Positions 5,064 through 6,850 of a stretch of 6,850 bases of DNA are shown one piece after another (position 1 is the first letter of the stretch; the number at the start of each line of letters is the position of its first letter). Position numbers and translations under genes: made by a program. The notes beneath the pieces were generated by a model, which saw only the letters and a program-made list of their open reading frames with translations, was not told where the DNA came from and did no database searches. The stretch comes from Cytophagales bacterium (GTDB lineage Bacteria; Bacteroidota; Bacteroidia; Cytophagales; Cyclobacteriaceae): contig JAHEMU010000145.1 in NCBI GenBank assembly GCA_024643485.1, positions 1 through 6,850 of the forward strand. The letters are read 5' to 3'.

Positions 5064-6850
5064 GTGAAACTACTTAAACGACTTCTATTGGGCGCATTGG
5101 TGCTGATATCAGTAACCGCAGCCGTTTTGTTTACCTACCTATATTCCACTAAACCCACCTATGAAGGCTCCATCACCCTTACCGGAATTAGCCAACCCGT
5201 GGAGGTTGTTTTTGACGATTTTGGGGTTCCCCATATCTACGCTGAAAATGAAAAAGATGCCCACTTCGCGTTGGGTTACCTACATGCTCAAGACCGCCTT
5301 TTCCAAATGGAAATGATTCGTCGAGTTTCCAGAGGTGAACTCTCGGAAGTATTGGGGCCTGATTTCATTAAAACCGACCAATTCTTCCGCACGCTACAAT
5401 TGGTTAAACAAGCTGAAAAATCAGCCAAATTACTTTTTTCAAGTGGAAATAAGGAGGTCATAGATGCTGCATTAGCCTATCAAGAAGGAGTCAATCAATA
5501 TATTGAAGAAGGGCATATCCCAATAGAATTCCGATTAATGGGTATTCCACTGGAAAAGTTTGTCCCTGAGGATATGTATATGGTGGTCGGATTTATGTCG
5601 GTGGGTTTTGCTGAAGGGTTCCGAAGCGACCCTGTATTAACCTATGTGCGTGAAAAATACGGTCCAGACTACCTAAAAAGCCTTGCAGTAAGCTCTATTC
5701 CGGGAACTTCATTTATCCCAAGTTATGACACCGCCGTGTTCACAAGTGACTTCAGCTTGGCCATGAGCGAAGTATTAGACCATCTACCAGTTTCACTTTT
5801 TCAAGGCAGTAACGGTTGGGTCGTAAGCGGTGAAAAATCCGTTTCAGGTAAACCCATATTGGCAAATGATACCCACATGGCATTTAGTCAGCCTTCTGTT
5901 TGGTACGAAGCATATATGGAATATCCAGGACAGAAACTATACGGCCATTATGCAGCGGGATTTCCCTTTGCCATTTTGGGTCACAATCAAAGTACTGCTT
6001 GGGGTATTACCATGTTGGAAAATGATGATAGCGATTTTTATATAGAAGAATTAAACCCTCAGGATTCCCTGCAAGTAATGATTGATTCTACTTGGCATTC
6101 AATGGATACTTTTTGGGATACCGTGAAAGTGAAAGGTGAAAATCCTGTCATTTATCCGATAAAAAATACGTTGCACGGTCCGATTGTTAATAGTGTATTG
6201 ACTCATTTCCCAAAAATGATTAAAAAACCAGTTTCTTTATGGTGGGAATTCCTCAAGAAACCTTCCAAAATGCTGGAATCTGCCTATTTACTAAACCACG
6301 CTACTTCAGTGTTCGACATTCAACGATCTGCAGGAATGATCAATGCACCAGGTCTTAATCTCATGACGGCGGATACTTCCGGAAATATTGGTTGGTTTAC
6401 TACCGCACGCCTTATCACACGGCCCAAACACGTGCAGCCTGACTTTTTCTTACGCGGAACAGGGGAAGATGACCCCATCGGTGAAATTCCTTCCAGTCAT
6501 AATCCACATGCTATCAATCCTCCTTCCGGATTTGTTTATTCAGCAAATAATCAACCTGATAGCATTGGAGGTATTTTAATTCCAGGGTATTTCTATCCTC
6601 AAGATCGAGCCATGAGAATAGTGGAATTGCTTCAATCAAAGGAAAAATTTTCAACCGATGATATGCGTGTTTTCAATCTGGATCATACCTCCTCCATGGC
6701 TGAACGTGTTTCACAAGTCATGGTAAACGCCATTAAAACACAAGAATTATCTGAGCAAGAACAACAAGTAATTGATATCTTGTCGAATTGGAAGGGCGAC
6801 CACCTGAAATCCTCCACGGCCCCTACTCTATACTATACATTACTCTCCAA
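5064..6850 (+). CDS. penicillin acylase family Ntn-hydrolase (3' end outside window)
   Basis: The frame is open from GTG 5064 through the right edge, giving 595 codons without a stop. Family members are usually near 800 residues, so roughly 200 are missing. No in-frame ATG lies between the upstream stop (5031-5033) and residue 82, and the GTG gives a typical start, VKLLKR plus a hydrophobic anchor (7-27), so GTG is the supported start. The alpha-chain part carries DDFGVPHIYA (51-60) and GYLHAQDRLFQMEMIRR (71-87), both family hallmarks. GSNGWVVSG at 248-256 contains the autocatalytic cleavage site: Ser249 would become the N-terminal nucleophile of the beta chain. His271 occupies beta-position 23, and Asn495/Asn496 in YSANNQ are candidates for the oxyanion-hole Asn. 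The enzyme should cleave amide bonds in the periplasm, membrane-anchored; the substrate (beta-lactam side chain, acyl-homoserine lactone, other N-acyl compounds) is not deducible. Confidence 0.92.
   Translation, partial: MKLLKRLLLGALVLISVTAAVLFTYLYSTKPTYEGSITLTGISQPVEVVFDDFGVPHIYAENEKDAHFALGYLHAQDRLFQMEMIRRVSRGELSEVLGPDFIKTDQFFRTLQLVKQAEKSAKLLFSSGNKEVIDAALAYQEGVNQYIEEGHIPIEFRLMGIPLEKFVPEDMYMVVGFMSVGFAEGFRSDPVLTYVREKYGPDYLKSLAVSSIPGTSFIPSYDTAVFTSDFSLAMSEVLDHLPVSLFQGSNGWVVSGEKSVSGKPILANDTHMAFSQPSVWYEAYMEYPGQKLYGHYAAGFPFAILGHNQSTAWGITMLENDDSDFYIEELNPQDSLQVMIDSTWHSMDTFWDTVKVKGENPVIYPIKNTLHGPIVNSVLTHFPKMIKKPVSLWWEFLKKPSKMLESAYLLNHATSVFDIQRSAGMINAPGLNLMTADTSGNIGWFTTARLITRPKHVQPDFFLRGTGEDDPIGEIPSSHNPHAINPPSGFVYSANNQPDSIGGILIPGYFYPQDRAMRIVELLQSKEKFSTDDMRVFNLDHTSSMAERVSQVMVNAIKTQELSEQEQQVIDILSNWKGDHLKSSTAPTLYYTLLS

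Noticed and set aside
5830..6579. Short plus-strand open frames at 5830-6045 and 6388-6579.
   Set aside because: They are out of frame with the continuous penicillin acylase frame, which carries conserved motifs throughout.

Overview
The window looks like a chromosomal segment of a Bacteroidota species, most likely from the Cytophagia/Flavobacteriia side. The clues are a DUF5916-type outer-membrane protein (a family concentrated in that phylum), a tmRNA tag starting Gly-Glu, moderately AT-rich DNA, no clear Shine-Dalgarno sequences before the starts, and weak matches to the Bacteroidota promoter consensus (TTG, a gap of about 17-23, then TAnnTTTG). Genus cannot be settled from the sequence alone.

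Layout, left to right. (1) 1-452, plus: the C-terminal 149 residues of a PLP-dependent threonine aldolase/beta-eliminating lyase family enzyme; its 5' part lies outside the window. (2) 449-1834, minus: a complete SSS-family sodium:solute symporter, tail to tail with (1), the two stop codons overlapping within 4 bases. (3) 1835-2062: a 228-bp spacer with weak promoter candidates, a 14-bp tandem repeat and a perfect hairpin. (4) 2063-2464, plus: a one-piece tmRNA (ssrA) with an encoded CCA and a reading frame for the tag GEENSYAMAA. (5) 2465-2630: a hairpin directly abutting the CCA end, then a 42-bp almost perfect palindrome. (6) 2631-4832, minus: a secreted DUF5916 protein with an N-terminal CBM9-like domain and a predicted outer-membrane beta-barrel. 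(7) 4833-5063: a divergent intergenic region. (8) 5064 to the window end, plus: an N-terminally anchored penicillin acylase family Ntn-hydrolase with a GTG start, cut off at the right edge.

No two genes form an obvious operon: adjacent genes converge, diverge or are separated by spacers. Most content is housekeeping or common Bacteroidota envelope and periplasmic functions (trans-translation, amino-acid metabolism, solute uptake, amide hydrolysis). I see no defence system, mobile element or CRISPR array. The most unusual signal is the architecture around ssrA: it is closely bracketed by two small perfect hairpins and, outside them, by related AT-rich repeats, one of them a long palindrome.
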